A stretch of DNA of 64,000 bases from Lewinella sp. W8 (GTDB taxonomy: Bacteria; Bacteroidota; Bacteroidia; Chitinophagales; Saprospiraceae). Both the position numbers and the translations under genes were made by a program. This document shows, in pieces, positions 41,940-50,733 of this stretch. The DNA lies in assembly GCF_004375085.3 (NCBI RefSeq), contig NZ_SNAQ03000008.1:129531-193530 (forward strand), written 5' to 3'. The notes below the pieces were generated by a model. It had not been told where the DNA came from, did not search any database, and saw only the letters and a list, made by a program, of their open reading frames with translations. Within the stretch, counting starts at the first letter, position 1. Each line of letters begins with the position of its first letter.

Positions 41940-42419
41940 TTAAGCGATATTCTTTCTTGCCCTTGCCACAATTTTCAGTAGTTGTAACCATTCGCCCTGA
42001 AGATCAGATACCAATTCGCCGTCAATCTTGATGATTGACTCACTGAGGACTTCTAGCCAGTAAAGCGTTTCGTCAGTTTCTTCTACCACGATGCTCATTT
42101 TGGCAAAGAATTCTTTTTTTGATCTAGCCCGGCAAGCAGCTCGGTAGTTCGCAGCAGCGGAATTAGCGGACTTTAAGATTTGGAAACGGCAAACACTTAA
42201 CGCAGGAGAACTGGGGGTTGACTCCATCAAATTGATCACAGCAATAGCGGCACCCTTGAAGCGACGCTGCATTTGTGCTACCCACTGCTGCTTGTCACTT
42301 ATTGAATAATCATTACCAGGTGAGTCATTCACCACGGATTCCGAAAAAATGAATTGGTCGTAGATGAATTCCAATGAAATATCTTCCCCTTTTCCATAAT
42401 CATTTTCCCCTTCTTCCAT
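41940..42419 (-). CDS. Four-helix-bundle (S23/IVS-like) protein
   Basis: A 159-residue protein whose C-terminal 110 residues follow the four-helix-bundle family first noted in 23S rRNA intervening sequences: RRFKGAAIAVINLMESTPSS, FQILKSANSAAANYRAACRA, SKKEFFAKMSIVVEETDETL and YWLEVLSESIIK. An N-terminal acidic extension of about 50 residues (EEGENDYGKGEDISLEF) is unusual and may be partly untranslated. No rRNA is nearby, so this is the free-standing chromosomal type. Function unknown. Codon and base use are less GC-rich than in hemC and asnS. Confidence 0.75.
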   Translation of the reverse strand: MEEGENDYGKGEDISLEFIYDQFIFSESVVNDSPGNDYSISDKQQWVAQMQRRFKGAAIAVINLMESTPSSPALSVCRFQILKSANSAAANYRAACRARSKKEFFAKMSIVVEETDETLYWLEVLSESIIKIDGELVSDLQGEWLQLLKIVARARKNIA

Positions 42420-42465
42420 TGCCCAAATTCAATCATTCAGTCCTTCAATCATTCATTCTTTTCTC

Positions 42466-43899
42466 CTAGAAATCCGCCAAACGGGGCGCCCGGGGAAAGG
42501 GAATGACGTCGCGGATGTTGCCCATTCCGGTGATGAACTGCACCATGCGCTCGAATCCGAGTCCGAACCCGGCGTGGGGTGCCCCGCCGAAGGTGCGGAG
42601 CTGCAGGTACCAGGCCAGCTCTTCTTCGTGGACGCCCATTTCCTGCATCCGCTGGCGGAGAACGTCTTCCCGTTCTTCCCGCTGGCTTCCACCGATCACC
42701 TCCCCGATGTAGGGGAAGAGCACGTCCATGGCCGCCACGGTCTTGTCGTCGTCGTTGAGGCGCATGTAGAAAGCCTTGATGTCCTTGGGGTAGTCCCGGA
42801 CGATGACGGGCTTCTTGAAGTGCTTCTCCACCAGCCAGCGTTCGTGCTCGGCCTGCAGGTCAACACCCCAGGAAACGGGGAATTCAAAACGTCCTTTTTT
42901 GTAGGGCTTGGAGCGCATGATCAGGTCAATGGCCTCCGTGTAGGTGATGCGGGCAAAGTCATCCTCTACCACGAAGCGGAGCATCTCCAGGAGTCCCATG
43001 GGCCGTCGCTTATCCTTAGGAAGATTCTTCTCCGCCTCCACGATGCGGGCATCAAGGTACTCCAGGTCGGAGAGGTAATTTTCCAGACAGTAAGTAATCA
43101 GGTACTTACAGAAGTCTTCCGCCAGGTCCATATCGTTGTCGATATCGGCAAAGGCAATTTCGGGTTCAATCATCCAGAACTCAGCCAGGTGGCGGCTGGT
43201 GTTGGAGTTTTCGGCGCGGAAGGTGGGGCCGAAGGTATACACTTTACCCAGGGCGAGGGCACCAATCTCGGCCTGTAACTGACCGGAAACGGTCAGGTGA
43301 GTTCCCTTCCCGAAGAAGTCCTGTCCGTAGTCCACCGCACCGGCCTCGTCGCGGGGCGCGCTGTCGGGTTCAAAGGTGGTCACCCGGAACATCTCGCCGG
43401 CGCCCTCCGCATCGTTACCCGTGATGATGGGCGTATGGAGGTAGTAGAATCCGCGGTCGTTGAAGTATTTGTTGATCGCAAAGGCTACGGCATGCCGCAG
43501 GCGGAAGACGGAACTAAAGGTGTTCGTCCGCATCCGAAACTGTCCGTTCTCGCGCAGGAACTCCATCGTCTGCCGTTTGGGCTGCAGGGGGTAGGTGCTC
43601 AGATCCGTTTTCCCCAGGATGGTGAGTTCTTTAGCAATAACCTCTACCGCCTGTCCGGCGCCCTGGCTCTCGACCAGTTCTCCGGTTACGCTGACGGCGG
43701 CGTGAAAGCCGATGCCGCGGATGGTTTCCTCGTCAAATTGTTCTCCGTCCACGACCACCTGCAGGGTTTCGGCCGAAGAGCCATCATTGAGCACCATAAA
43801 ACGATTACCCCGCCAGGCCCGAACCCAGCCCATTACGGTGACAGTTTCCCCAATCGGTGGGGCTTTCAGGATAGTGGCAATCTCGGTGCGCAAAATCAT
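42466..43899 (-). CDS. asnS: Asparagine-tRNA ligase
   Basis: A 477-residue class II aminoacyl-tRNA synthetase of the Asp/Asn subgroup. The N-terminal OB-fold anticodon-binding domain is VTVMGWVRAWRGNRFMVLND. Motif 2 is FRAENSNTSRHLAEFWMIEP and motif 3 is HAGFGLGFERMVQF. Start at 43899 (MILRTEIATIL) gives the usual length; an in-frame ATG far upstream adds an atypical 50-residue extension across the promoter box. TAGCTTTGC at 43930-43922 is the likely -7 box. Confidence 0.93.
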   Translation of the reverse strand: MILRTEIATILKAPPIGETVTVMGWVRAWRGNRFMVLNDGSSAETLQVVVDGEQFDEETIRGIGFHAAVSVTGELVESQGAGQAVEVIAKELTILGKTDLSTYPLQPKRQTMEFLRENGQFRMRTNTFSSVFRLRHAVAFAINKYFNDRGFYYLHTPIITGNDAEGAGEMFRVTTFEPDSAPRDEAGAVDYGQDFFGKGTHLTVSGQLQAEIGALALGKVYTFGPTFRAENSNTSRHLAEFWMIEPEIAFADIDNDMDLAEDFCKYLITYCLENYLSDLEYLDARIVEAEKNLPKDKRRPMGLLEMLRFVVEDDFARITYTEAIDLIMRSKPYKKGRFEFPVSWGVDLQAEHERWLVEKHFKKPVIVRDYPKDIKAFYMRLNDDDKTVAAMDVLFPYIGEVIGGSQREEREDVLRQRMQEMGVHEEELAWYLQLRTFGGAPHAGFGLGFERMVQFITGMGNIRDVIPFPRAPRLADF

Positions 43900-43921
43900 G
43901 AGACAACAAATTTTTGAGGCG

Positions 43922-43930
43922 GCAAAGCTA
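43922..43930 (-). promoter_or_regulatory. Putative asnS -7 box TAGCTTTGC
   Basis: An exact TAnnTTTG match on the minus strand, 22 bases before the asnS start codon. It supports 43899 as the start. Confidence 0.5.
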
Positions 43931-44056
43931 CTACGAATTGGGGGATTACACCGTAGTTCGGCGCGAGAATGAAGGTTAAGGAGAGTAATGTTTGGTACGG
44001 GGCAGAAAGTTCCGGGCCGATGTCCCTCCGGCGGAATGATTTTCACCACCCTAATT

Positions 44057-44100
44057 CGTCGGACAAGAGGCCCGGCAAAGCCGGGGGAATTTGTCCGACG
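44057..44100 (-). repeat. 44-base hairpin element, copy 2
   Basis: Inverted copy of 38593-38636. The outer stem is CGTCGGACAA/TTGTCCGACG with an inner CCCGGC/GCCGGG. Confidence 0.85.
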
Positions 44101-44153
44101 ACCGGCATCTCCTTAGCCTTAGCCTCCTCCTTATCCTTAGTCTCTCCAAAAGC

Positions 44154-44188
44154 AAAAAAGCGGGCGGCCAGCTTTGCTGTCCGCCCGC
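44154..44188 (-). terminator. Intrinsic terminator of the SPFH gene
   Basis: On the minus strand: GCGGGCGG pairs with CCGCCCGC, with an inner CAGC/GCTG around AAA, followed by six T. It lies 30 bases after the SPFH stop codon. Confidence 0.88.
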
Positions 44189-44218
44189 AACCAAATTCCC
44201 AAACCAAGTTTCAGGTGC

Positions 44219-45400
44219 TTATTGCTTCTTCATCGAAGCCATGACGTCCATCAGCATCTTCACGCCGAGGGCGTCCATGGGATTAGAGCCCTGTCCGTTA
44301 CCACCGCCGATGACGATCTGCGGAACCTGGACCTTGGCCAGCTCTGCGGCCACCCCGATCCGGGTTTCCTTTTCAATCTGAGCGGCTTCCCGGGGAGACA
44401 GGCCGGCCTGGACCTTCAGGCGGGCCACTTCGGCGGAGGCCCGACCTTCGGCCAGCTCGCGCTGAGCCTTAAAGGTGGCCTGCTTGGCCTGCTCCTCGGC
44501 TACCGCCGTTTCGGCCTGGGCCCGGATTTCGGCCTCGATTTTGCGAGCCTCTTCCGTAGCCCGCACCTCGGCCACCTTCTGCCGTCCGCGCATCTCGGCC
44601 GTCAGGGCCTCCTGCTGGGCGGTGACCAGCTCCTGCTTGGCGATGGCCTCACGGGTCGACTGCTCCACCTTGGCCTTCAGCTTCTCGTTGACGACACTCT
44701 CGTAATCCACCAGCGTGATCGCCACGAAGTTGGGCTGAATGTCGTATTGCTGCACGTCGCTTTTGGCGAGCACGTAGCTGCCGTCGGCGTTTTTCCGCGG
44801 ACTGTTCTCGTAGCTCCGAATCGTTTCACCGCTCGCGCTGTCGCGGCGAATGACCTGATTCTGATCGATGATGTACTGTCCGTTACGCAGCTGAAACTTG
44901 AAGGCTTCCGCCAACTCCGACTTACCGCCGGAGTAGTGGCGCTCACTGTCCATCAGCTGGAAGCTGTAGTTGGCACACTCCTTGGAGTAGTCCGCCAAAC
45001 TGGCCGCCAGGCGGCTCTGCTCGCGGTAGTCCTTGTGGATCGCCAACATGCGCTCCTCATTATTGGGGAGCTTCCACTTTACGGAGTACCCCACCTGATT
45101 GGCGTAGGTTCCGTCGGAGAACTGGCAGCGAATCGGCTCGGAGAAATAGCTGATGTCCGCCTTGCGCTTTTCCGGGCGCTCGACCTGAACGGTAACCACG
45201 TCGGCGTAAGTAGTCTGCTTGCTGAAGAAGCCGGACCAGAACATGCCCGGTTCGAAACGGACAAACTCCTTGCCGGTGACGCCCTGAACGACGGTGCGAT
45301 AGCCCTGATCGTTGACCGAAAAGGGATTGATCAGCAGCGCCAGGAGCAGTAAGACCAGGCCGCCGATCGAAAGAAAAAGGGTGCGTGTAGAAAGTTTCAT
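44219..45400 (-). CDS. SPFH/prohibitin-domain membrane protein
   Basis: A 393-residue protein with one N-terminal membrane helix (TRTLFLSIGGLVLLLLALLI), an SPFH/band-7 domain (YRTVVQGVTGKEFVRFEPGM, YADVVTVQVERPEK, VGYSVKWKLPNNEE) and a long coiled coil rich in Ala, Glu and Lys (about residues 240-350). The tail is Gly-rich (IVIGGGNGQGSNPMDALG). Such proteins form oligomeric membrane scaffolds; the client is unknown. Start at 45400 (MKLSTRTLF) suits the helix. A strong terminator follows, so the gene is probably monocistronic. Confidence 0.85.
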   Translation of the reverse strand: MKLSTRTLFLSIGGLVLLLLALLINPFSVNDQGYRTVVQGVTGKEFVRFEPGMFWSGFFSKQTTYADVVTVQVERPEKRKADISYFSEPIRCQFSDGTYANQVGYSVKWKLPNNEERMLAIHKDYREQSRLAASLADYSKECANYSFQLMDSERHYSGGKSELAEAFKFQLRNGQYIIDQNQVIRRDSASGETIRSYENSPRKNADGSYVLAKSDVQQYDIQPNFVAITLVDYESVVNEKLKAKVEQSTREAIAKQELVTAQQEALTAEMRGRQKVAEVRATEEARKIEAEIRAQAETAVAEEQAKQATFKAQRELAEGRASAEVARLKVQAGLSPREAAQIEKETRIGVAAELAKVQVPQIVIGGGNGQGSNPMDALGVKMLMDVMASMKKQ

Positions 45401-45810
45401 GGTACAATTTGTTTGCCCCAAAAGTGCTCCCTACCAACACTTGCAACAAATTGTTAAGACCCCTCCTTGGTATTTCACGATCAATCCAAGGAGAGGATCG
45501 ATGAGTGAATATTTGTTCAGTTAAGATTCAACGGGACACCGTTCTGAGTGCCGTATTCTTTGGTTCTTGCCGATTTTACGGGAGGGCGACGGGGCGCAGG
45601 TGCCTGGAATTCCTGAAAAAGCCAAATCCGATGAATAACCTACGGCCAATCGGAACGTACCCCTCGAAACCCGATGTGGGAAGCCCGGCGATTCTCGCGG
45701 GTCCGCAGTCCCTTGAACCTATCGGAGGTGCGTGCGTGGTTTTTGTGGAATTTCCAGCATCCTCCCCTTCCACCGAAGGCACTTTCACTTTGAGTGAGTC
45801 CAGGCCCACA
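45401..45810 (+). other. Gene-free gap
   Basis: No credible gene. A CGCAGGTGC motif copy lies at 45584-45609. The AATTCC, CCCGATG and GATTCTC stretches show no clear hairpin or promoter box. Confidence 0.6.
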
Positions 45811-46560
45811 TTAGTTCTTCCTGGCCACATAAAACCCATAGCTGTAGTAATCCCGGTACTGCTCGTAAAATTCAATTTCCGCCCGGTGGTCCTCGACCAC
45901 CTTTTGGGCTGCTTCACTTTGCTCATGCCTGGCCAGAAAGGCCGGAAAACCTGTCCGCAATGGACGGTAATATTGGTCCAGCCAGCTGTCGGGTGACAAA
46001 TAGAAATAGCCTACCAGGGTGTAGCCGTTACTTTCCAGTTGCTTGATCTTCCGGGAAGCCGGGGAAATTTCCGGATACTCCCGGTTCCAGAAGGCTTCCA
46101 CCTCGTCCGGCCGATGGTCGGTGATCCAGGTAATTTCACTCACCGCCAGGTAGCTTCCCGGTTTCAGGTAGGCTTTCCATTCCTGAATTCCCCGCTCAAA
46201 CCCGACGTTATAAATCGCCCCTTCCGACCAAATGAGGTCAAATTGTTCTTCTTCAAAAGGTAATTCCTCCATGGAGGCTTGTAGGGGGTAAATGAAGTCC
46301 TTAAGTCCGGCAGCCGCCGCCCGCTCCCGCAATATTTCCAGAAATTCCGGGAAGAGGTCAACGGCGGTGATCCTGGCGTTCAGTTCCCGGGCCAGGGTCA
46401 GGGTTTGTCCGCCGGTACCGCAGCCCAGATCGGCTACCGCGATTTCTTTATCTGGTGGAAAGTCAAGAAAACTGAGTGCCCGGAGCGTGTCTCGTTGACT
46501 CCCCGGCCCCTGCCGTTCGGCCCGTTTGTGGAGGTCGATGATGAGGTCGAGTTCGGTCAT
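45811..46560 (-). CDS. Class I SAM-dependent methyltransferase
   Basis: A 249-residue protein of the Rossmann methyltransferase fold. The SAM-binding motif I is IAVADLGCGTGGQTLTLA, the acidic residue after strand 2 is in ITAVDLFPEFLE, and motif IV is FDLIWSEGAIYNVGF. The C-terminal part (YLSPDSWLDQYYRPL, EFYEQYRDYYSYGF) is Tyr-rich and may shape the acceptor site. Substrate unknown. TACCTTTA at 46654-46647 may be part of its promoter. Confidence 0.82.
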   Translation of the reverse strand: MTELDLIIDLHKRAERQGPGSQRDTLRALSFLDFPPDKEIAVADLGCGTGGQTLTLARELNARITAVDLFPEFLEILRERAAAAGLKDFIYPLQASMEELPFEEEQFDLIWSEGAIYNVGFERGIQEWKAYLKPGSYLAVSEITWITDHRPDEVEAFWNREYPEISPASRKIKQLESNGYTLVGYFYLSPDSWLDQYYRPLRTGFPAFLARHEQSEAAQKVVEDHRAEIEFYEQYRDYYSYGFYVARKN

Positions 46561-46689
46561 GGTGAAAAGCTGCGTTATTCTTTAAGGCCATTGCGGAAGG
46601 CTGGAAGTTATCCGGGATCGCGCTTCGTACCTCCTTCGGGGAATGGCTAAAGGTAGCCCGTTATTTAAATGCCAGGAATTACCGCTCCC

Positions 46690-47664
46690 TTATCTGGCCG
46701 GATTCCCTCCAGCAAGTTTGATGATCTCTCCACAAATGACGTCGGCGTTTTCTCTGGTGGAATAGATGCTGTTGTGGTGCCCGTCAATCACGATGTGCCG
46801 TCCGTTACTCGACAACTCGGAAATCTCTCGTTGCAACTGTATCCATTCGGGGCGTACCGGAGTACCACTGTATTTTTTGCCGGCGGTAAATACCCGTAGT
46901 GGCAGGTCGCCGAAATTGGTGGTTTCCCGGGCCTGATCGTACACCGAAGTTTCCCACTGTATCTCGTTTCGGTAGCCGCGATAATATTTACCGTTCAGGG
47001 TGTAATCGTAGAAGCGGTCATTGACTTCGGCCGGAAAGTCTTCCACGTAGAGAATGGATCCGTTTAGCCGGTCAAATATGCCCAACACACCAATATCTGC
47101 CAGGAAGGCAGCGGTATTCAGCAGCAAGGAAGGGTCAGGCTGCTTGGGGAGTTGTAGCCTTTGTCTTTGATCGGGGTGACTGGAATCAATGAAGACCAGA
47201 CCCGCTACTTCGTCGGGGTACTGCTGCGCAAAAACCCGAATGAAGAGTCCGCCGAAGGAGTGTCCGACCATAATGTAGGGGGGTGACTCCCCCGCCCTTT
47301 CCAGTAGCGTGTGCAATTCCCGGGCGATGTTCTTTGGATCGCGGGGTGTTCGGCTTAAATCACTGTAGGCGATTCCGGCCCGATCGTACCGGACGACGCG
47401 CAGGCTATCCTTGAGTCCTTCACTCAGCCAGTGATAATGCTCACTGGGTAAGGCCTGGCCGGTTTCGATTACCACGGTAGGTCTTTTACTTTTTTCTCCG
47501 GCAGGGTTGATGTGCAGTTTGAAACCACCGACATCCACCAGTTCCCCGGGCGGTTTTGGGGCCGGAGTACCAAGGCGGTAGAGCAATCCGGCAAGTAGCA
47601 CCAGGGCCAACAACAGTGCGATGGCCCGGCTGCCCCACTTTACCATCTTCTTGAGGATTTTCAT
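46690..47664 (-). CDS. Membrane-anchored alpha/beta hydrolase
   Basis: A 324-residue hydrolase with an N-terminal anchor (AIALLLALVLLAGLLYRL). Catalytic features: nucleophile elbow YIMVGHSFGGLFIRVFA, acid region GLVFIDSSHPDQRQRL, and a C-terminal His in HIVIDGHHNSIYSTREN. The order matches proline-iminopeptidase-like or epoxide-hydrolase-like members; the substrate cannot be named. Cap domain present (about residues 185-235). It is divergent from the LytS-type kinase gene. Confidence 0.82.
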   Translation of the reverse strand: MKILKKMVKWGSRAIALLLALVLLAGLLYRLGTPAPKPPGELVDVGGFKLHINPAGEKSKRPTVVIETGQALPSEHYHWLSEGLKDSLRVVRYDRAGIAYSDLSRTPRDPKNIARELHTLLERAGESPPYIMVGHSFGGLFIRVFAQQYPDEVAGLVFIDSSHPDQRQRLQLPKQPDPSLLLNTAAFLADIGVLGIFDRLNGSILYVEDFPAEVNDRFYDYTLNGKYYRGYRNEIQWETSVYDQARETTNFGDLPLRVFTAGKKYSGTPVRPEWIQLQREISELSSNGRHIVIDGHHNSIYSTRENADVICGEIIKLAGGNPAR

Positions 47665-47847
47665 ATTCAGGATGATTTATATTGATGATCAATGGAATCA
47701 AACCTATCGCCAACCGAAATCATCTCTAAATTCTTTTCACGAACGTACCCGCATCGCACCCAAACGGCGCACACTCCCCATGAAAGTCGTTTGAGGTAAA
47801 AACACCAGTGTTAGCGTGAAAAACCTATCGGTTGATCAAAAAGATTA

Positions 47848-47866
47848 GGCCTGCCTAACGGGCAGG
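47848..47866 (+). promoter_or_regulatory. Short hairpin upstream of the LytS-type kinase
   Basis: GCCTGCC pairs with GGCAGGC around five bases, 15 bases before the kinase ATG. TATTATTG (47868-47875), one base off TAnnTTTG, directly follows, so the dyad could be an operator next to the promoter. Confidence 0.35.
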
Positions 47867-47881
47867 CTTATTATTGTTGTC

Positions 47882-48982
47882 ATGGACCGCTCCTTATTCA
47901 CCAACTATCCCGCTATTGTCCTGGGGGGAGTAATTACTGCGGGGCTGGGTTTGTTATTTTATGCAGCAGATTGGATCATCCTGGCTCCGGGCTTGCTTTA
48001 CGTAACCGGAAATGTCGTGAGTGTCATCCTTTCCTGGTTGATCATTGCGTGGTTGCTTCATTCCTTCTCCACGCCAAAGGTCGTTGCGGTATTCGCGCTA
48101 CTCTACGTAGCCATGCTGGGAGAGATATACTTCAGGACTCCCAGCAATCCCGTTTCAGTACCTCTGATCATTTTATTTTGGCTCGGGGTCGCCTCCCTGA
48201 TCCTACCGCAGTTTTTCAAGAAATATCGATTTGCCATTTTCCTAATATACGGTGGCTGTTTACTCTATTACCTGATCGTCAGAGTACGGCCCGACTTTCT
48301 GGAACACTATAATCAGGATTTTCTCAAGTTGATCATTGTTCCGATTCCGGTCTTTGCCTTGCTCTGGCTCTACGAGCAGTGGCGCTGGGTCAGGACACTT
48401 GAGGCGGACAAGGATAAGGCCGAACTGGCGCTCCTGAAAAGCCAGATCAATCCGCACTTTTTCTTTAACACCCTGAATAATCTCTATGGACTCGTAGTAG
48501 AGCAATCGGCCCAGGCCCCCGGCGTCATCCTCAAGTTATCGGATATGATGCGCTACACCATCTACGAGGGCAAGGAAGACGACGTACTGCTGACGGAAGA
48601 AATCTCTTATCTGGAAAGCTACATTGAACTGCACCGGATTCGGTATGAGAGGAAGGTAGACATTCAGTTCCACCATGAGGTAGCGAAGGATGTCCGGGTG
48701 GCCCCCTTACTCTTCATCATTTTACTCGAAAATGCCTTTAAGCACGGGGTAAATTCACTAAGCGGAGGAGCGTTCATCCACCTTCATCTGGTTGCGTCTG
48801 CTCAAAGTGTTCATTTCTCGATCAAAAACAACTACGCGCCTTCCGTCGCCCAGCCTGGGGGTGGCATCGGCATAGACAACCTTAGGAAAAGGCTGGCTTT
48901 CACGTACCCCAACCGGCATGACCTTCGCATCGAAAGGAAAGGTCAACTTCATACAGTCCAGCTTAAGCTACAATTAATATGA
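47882..48982 (+). CDS. LytS/YehU-type sensor histidine kinase
   Basis: A 366-residue kinase of the His_kinase (LytS) family. The N-terminal half has about six membrane helices. The phospho-accepting His lies in LKSQINPHFFFNTLNNLYGL. The ATPase domain has the N-box-like LFIILLENAFKHGV and a G-box GGGIGIDNLRKRL. The stop overlaps the response-regulator start (ATGA at 48979-48982). Family members sense cell-envelope or small-molecule cues; the cue is unknown. Confidence 0.88.
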   Translation: MDRSLFTNYPAIVLGGVITAGLGLLFYAADWIILAPGLLYVTGNVVSVILSWLIIAWLLHSFSTPKVVAVFALLYVAMLGEIYFRTPSNPVSVPLIILFWLGVASLILPQFFKKYRFAIFLIYGGCLLYYLIVRVRPDFLEHYNQDFLKLIIVPIPVFALLWLYEQWRWVRTLEADKDKAELALLKSQINPHFFFNTLNNLYGLVVEQSAQAPGVILKLSDMMRYTIYEGKEDDVLLTEEISYLESYIELHRIRYERKVDIQFHHEVAKDVRVAPLLFIILLENAFKHGVNSLSGGAFIHLHLVASAQSVHFSIKNNYAPSVAQPGGGIGIDNLRKRLAFTYPNRHDLRIERKGQLHTVQLKLQLI

Positions 48983-49665
48983 CCTACTGCATCATTGACG
49001 ACGAGCCGATTGCCCACCGGATCATTGAAGGGTACTGTAAAGACTTACCCCATCTGCGGAAGGTGGGCAACTGTTATGATGCTTTCCAGGCCATGCAAAC
49101 CTTGAGTCAACAACCCGTTGATCTGATTTTCCTGGACATCAACATGCCAAAACTCACGGGCTTCGACCTACTAAAAAGTCTGCGGCAGCCGCCGCAGGTA
49201 ATCGTAACCTCCGCCCATCGGGAGTTTGCCCTGGAAGGATACGAACTGGACGTTGCCGATTACCTCCTGAAGCCCTTCTCCTTCGAACGCTTTCTCCGGG
49301 CACTAGGCAAGGTAACGGACCACCAACCTGCCACTCCGCCGGCCGCCGCCGCTCCGAATACCAGCATTTTTCTCAAGGGGGATAAGAAAATTCATCAGGT
49401 CCTCACCGAAGATATCCTCTTCATTGAGGCCCTTGGTAGTTACACCAGAGTATTTACCGCCAATGGCCGGATCATCTGTCACGAAAAAATTTCTTCTCTG
49501 GAAGGAAGGCTAGCATCCTTTAAATTCCTGAGGGTGCATAAATCCTTTATGGTGGCGGTAAAGAAAATCAGGCAGATTGAAGGTAATCGTCTGTTGGTTG
49601 GGGATCATCAGGTGCCGGTTGGGCAGACCTACAGGCAACGGGTAAAGCAACTTATGGAGGGATGA
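48979..49665 (+). CDS. LytTR family response regulator
   Basis: A 228-residue regulator: a receiver domain (YCIIDDEPIAHRIIEGY; phospho-Asp in LIFLDINMPKLTGFDLL; Lys in DYLLKPFSFERF), an Ala/Pro linker, and a LytTR DNA-binding domain (FLKGDKKIHQVLTEDILFIE, YTRVFTANGRIICHEKI, LRVHKSFMVAVKKI). Cognate partner of the preceding kinase by coupling and family. The target genes are unknown. Confidence 0.9.
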   Translation: MTYCIIDDEPIAHRIIEGYCKDLPHLRKVGNCYDAFQAMQTLSQQPVDLIFLDINMPKLTGFDLLKSLRQPPQVIVTSAHREFALEGYELDVADYLLKPFSFERFLRALGKVTDHQPATPPAAAAPNTSIFLKGDKKIHQVLTEDILFIEALGSYTRVFTANGRIICHEKISSLEGRLASFKFLRVHKSFMVAVKKIRQIEGNRLLVGDHQVPVGQTYRQRVKQLMEG

Positions 49666-49813
49666 ATCATGGCCATTTTTCCCCGATTCGTGTGCCCGCA
49701 AGGCCGTCCTCTGGTAGCTTGCTCATTGATTGTTCAAGGATTGTAATTATAGCTTACCAAAATTCCCAGTGGAAGACGCGGCCAGTACCCTGCCCTAACC
49801 TTAACCAAAAAGC

Positions 49814-50395
49814 TTACTCAACGACTTGATTTTCATTAGTAATCAGATAATCATAAATCTCCAGGATAAGCAACAAGTCTTCCTGCATTATTTGCATATC
49901 CGGGACGTCCCCGGCGCCATAATACTTAGCGATTACCGTTCCGGCTTCGTAATTCTTTGCGGTATCGGTCTCGCCCAGTAATTCGATACTGGTGAGGGGA
50001 AATTCTGGAGGAATTTCTCCAATCGCATCCCGAAAGATATTAGCCTGGGACTTCAATACGCTACGGGATTTTTTTCGGTACCGAGCCATGATGTTCGCCA
50101 CGGCGAGATTCAGCGATAGGTAAAACCCGGACAAATCCTTTTTAAACAAATAGACGGGGTAAAAGCCCCTCCGCGGAGATTCCGTAACCCTTCGGTCCAT
50201 CACCGCCAGCCACGGGCAGTGCGCCCAGGCACTTCGCCCCGCCGACCCACGCACGAGGTACCGCTCATCGTGGTCAATTAACCCGTGAATTTCCTTTGGG
50301 AATTCCTTCCGGATGCTAGAGGCCAGACGATGCCCCGCGAAGCTTCCGCAGGAAGCGAGTGGGTATTCATGTAAAATGATTTCAAACAGGTTCAT
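49814..50395 (-). CDS. Stand-alone MrcB-N-like (DUF3578) protein
   Basis: A 193-residue protein resembling the N-terminal DNA-recognition domain of McrB-type restriction enzymes. SIRKEFPKEIHGLIDHD, GSAGRSAWAHCPWLAVMDRR and GFYPVYLFKKDLSGFYLSLN follow the W...PW.AI.D.R....G.Y.VYLF....YLSLN pattern. No GTPase domain is fused and no McrC or other nuclease gene is nearby, so it is an orphan module; a modified-base reader or defence remnant are possibilities. The Cys and Trp pattern is intact and the frame undamaged, which argues against a decaying fragment. Confidence 0.65.
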   Translation of the reverse strand: MNLFEIILHEYPLASCGSFAGHRLASSIRKEFPKEIHGLIDHDERYLVRGSAGRSAWAHCPWLAVMDRRVTESPRRGFYPVYLFKKDLSGFYLSLNLAVANIMARYRKKSRSVLKSQANIFRDAIGEIPPEFPLTSIELLGETDTAKNYEAGTVIAKYYGAGDVPDMQIMQEDLLLILEIYDYLITNENQVVE

Positions 50396-50733
50396 AGGAT
50401 TTTACTTCGTGCTGTTGATCAGTCCCTGTCCTTGCCCCGTTATCGTTTAGCATATGAGCTAATAAAGGGTTAGGGAAATTTTTATAAATATTCTCCTCAA
50501 TGGGTCAACGCGATTTACGGGGGAATACCTACCCTATTCCCGCAAAATCTCCTTAAGTACTGCATTAAGTTTCTGCGGATGCCCATCGCTTTATTGTTGG
50601 TCCAAGAGTATTTCGACCCTAACATCTTCTCCAAGCTGATAATTTTGGCCGTGGTACGTGACCATTGCCAGCGTCTGGCTATTTTACCCGACCATAAAAC
50701 CACTGAAACTCAACTCTACAACTTATAAACACT
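50396..50733 (+). other. Gap upstream of kdgK
   Basis: No convincing gene. One plus-strand frame from about 50525 runs open to a TAA just before kdgK (including an ATG at 50579, reading MPIALLLVQEYFDPNIFSKL); it could be a fragment of a lost gene but matches nothing I know. AAATTTTTATAAATATTC near 50475 is AT-rich. Confidence 0.5.

Noticed and set aside
50515-50703. 62-codon minus-strand frame before kdgK
   Set aside because: Composition is Trp/Arg/Lys-rich with no family look; nothing supports translation.
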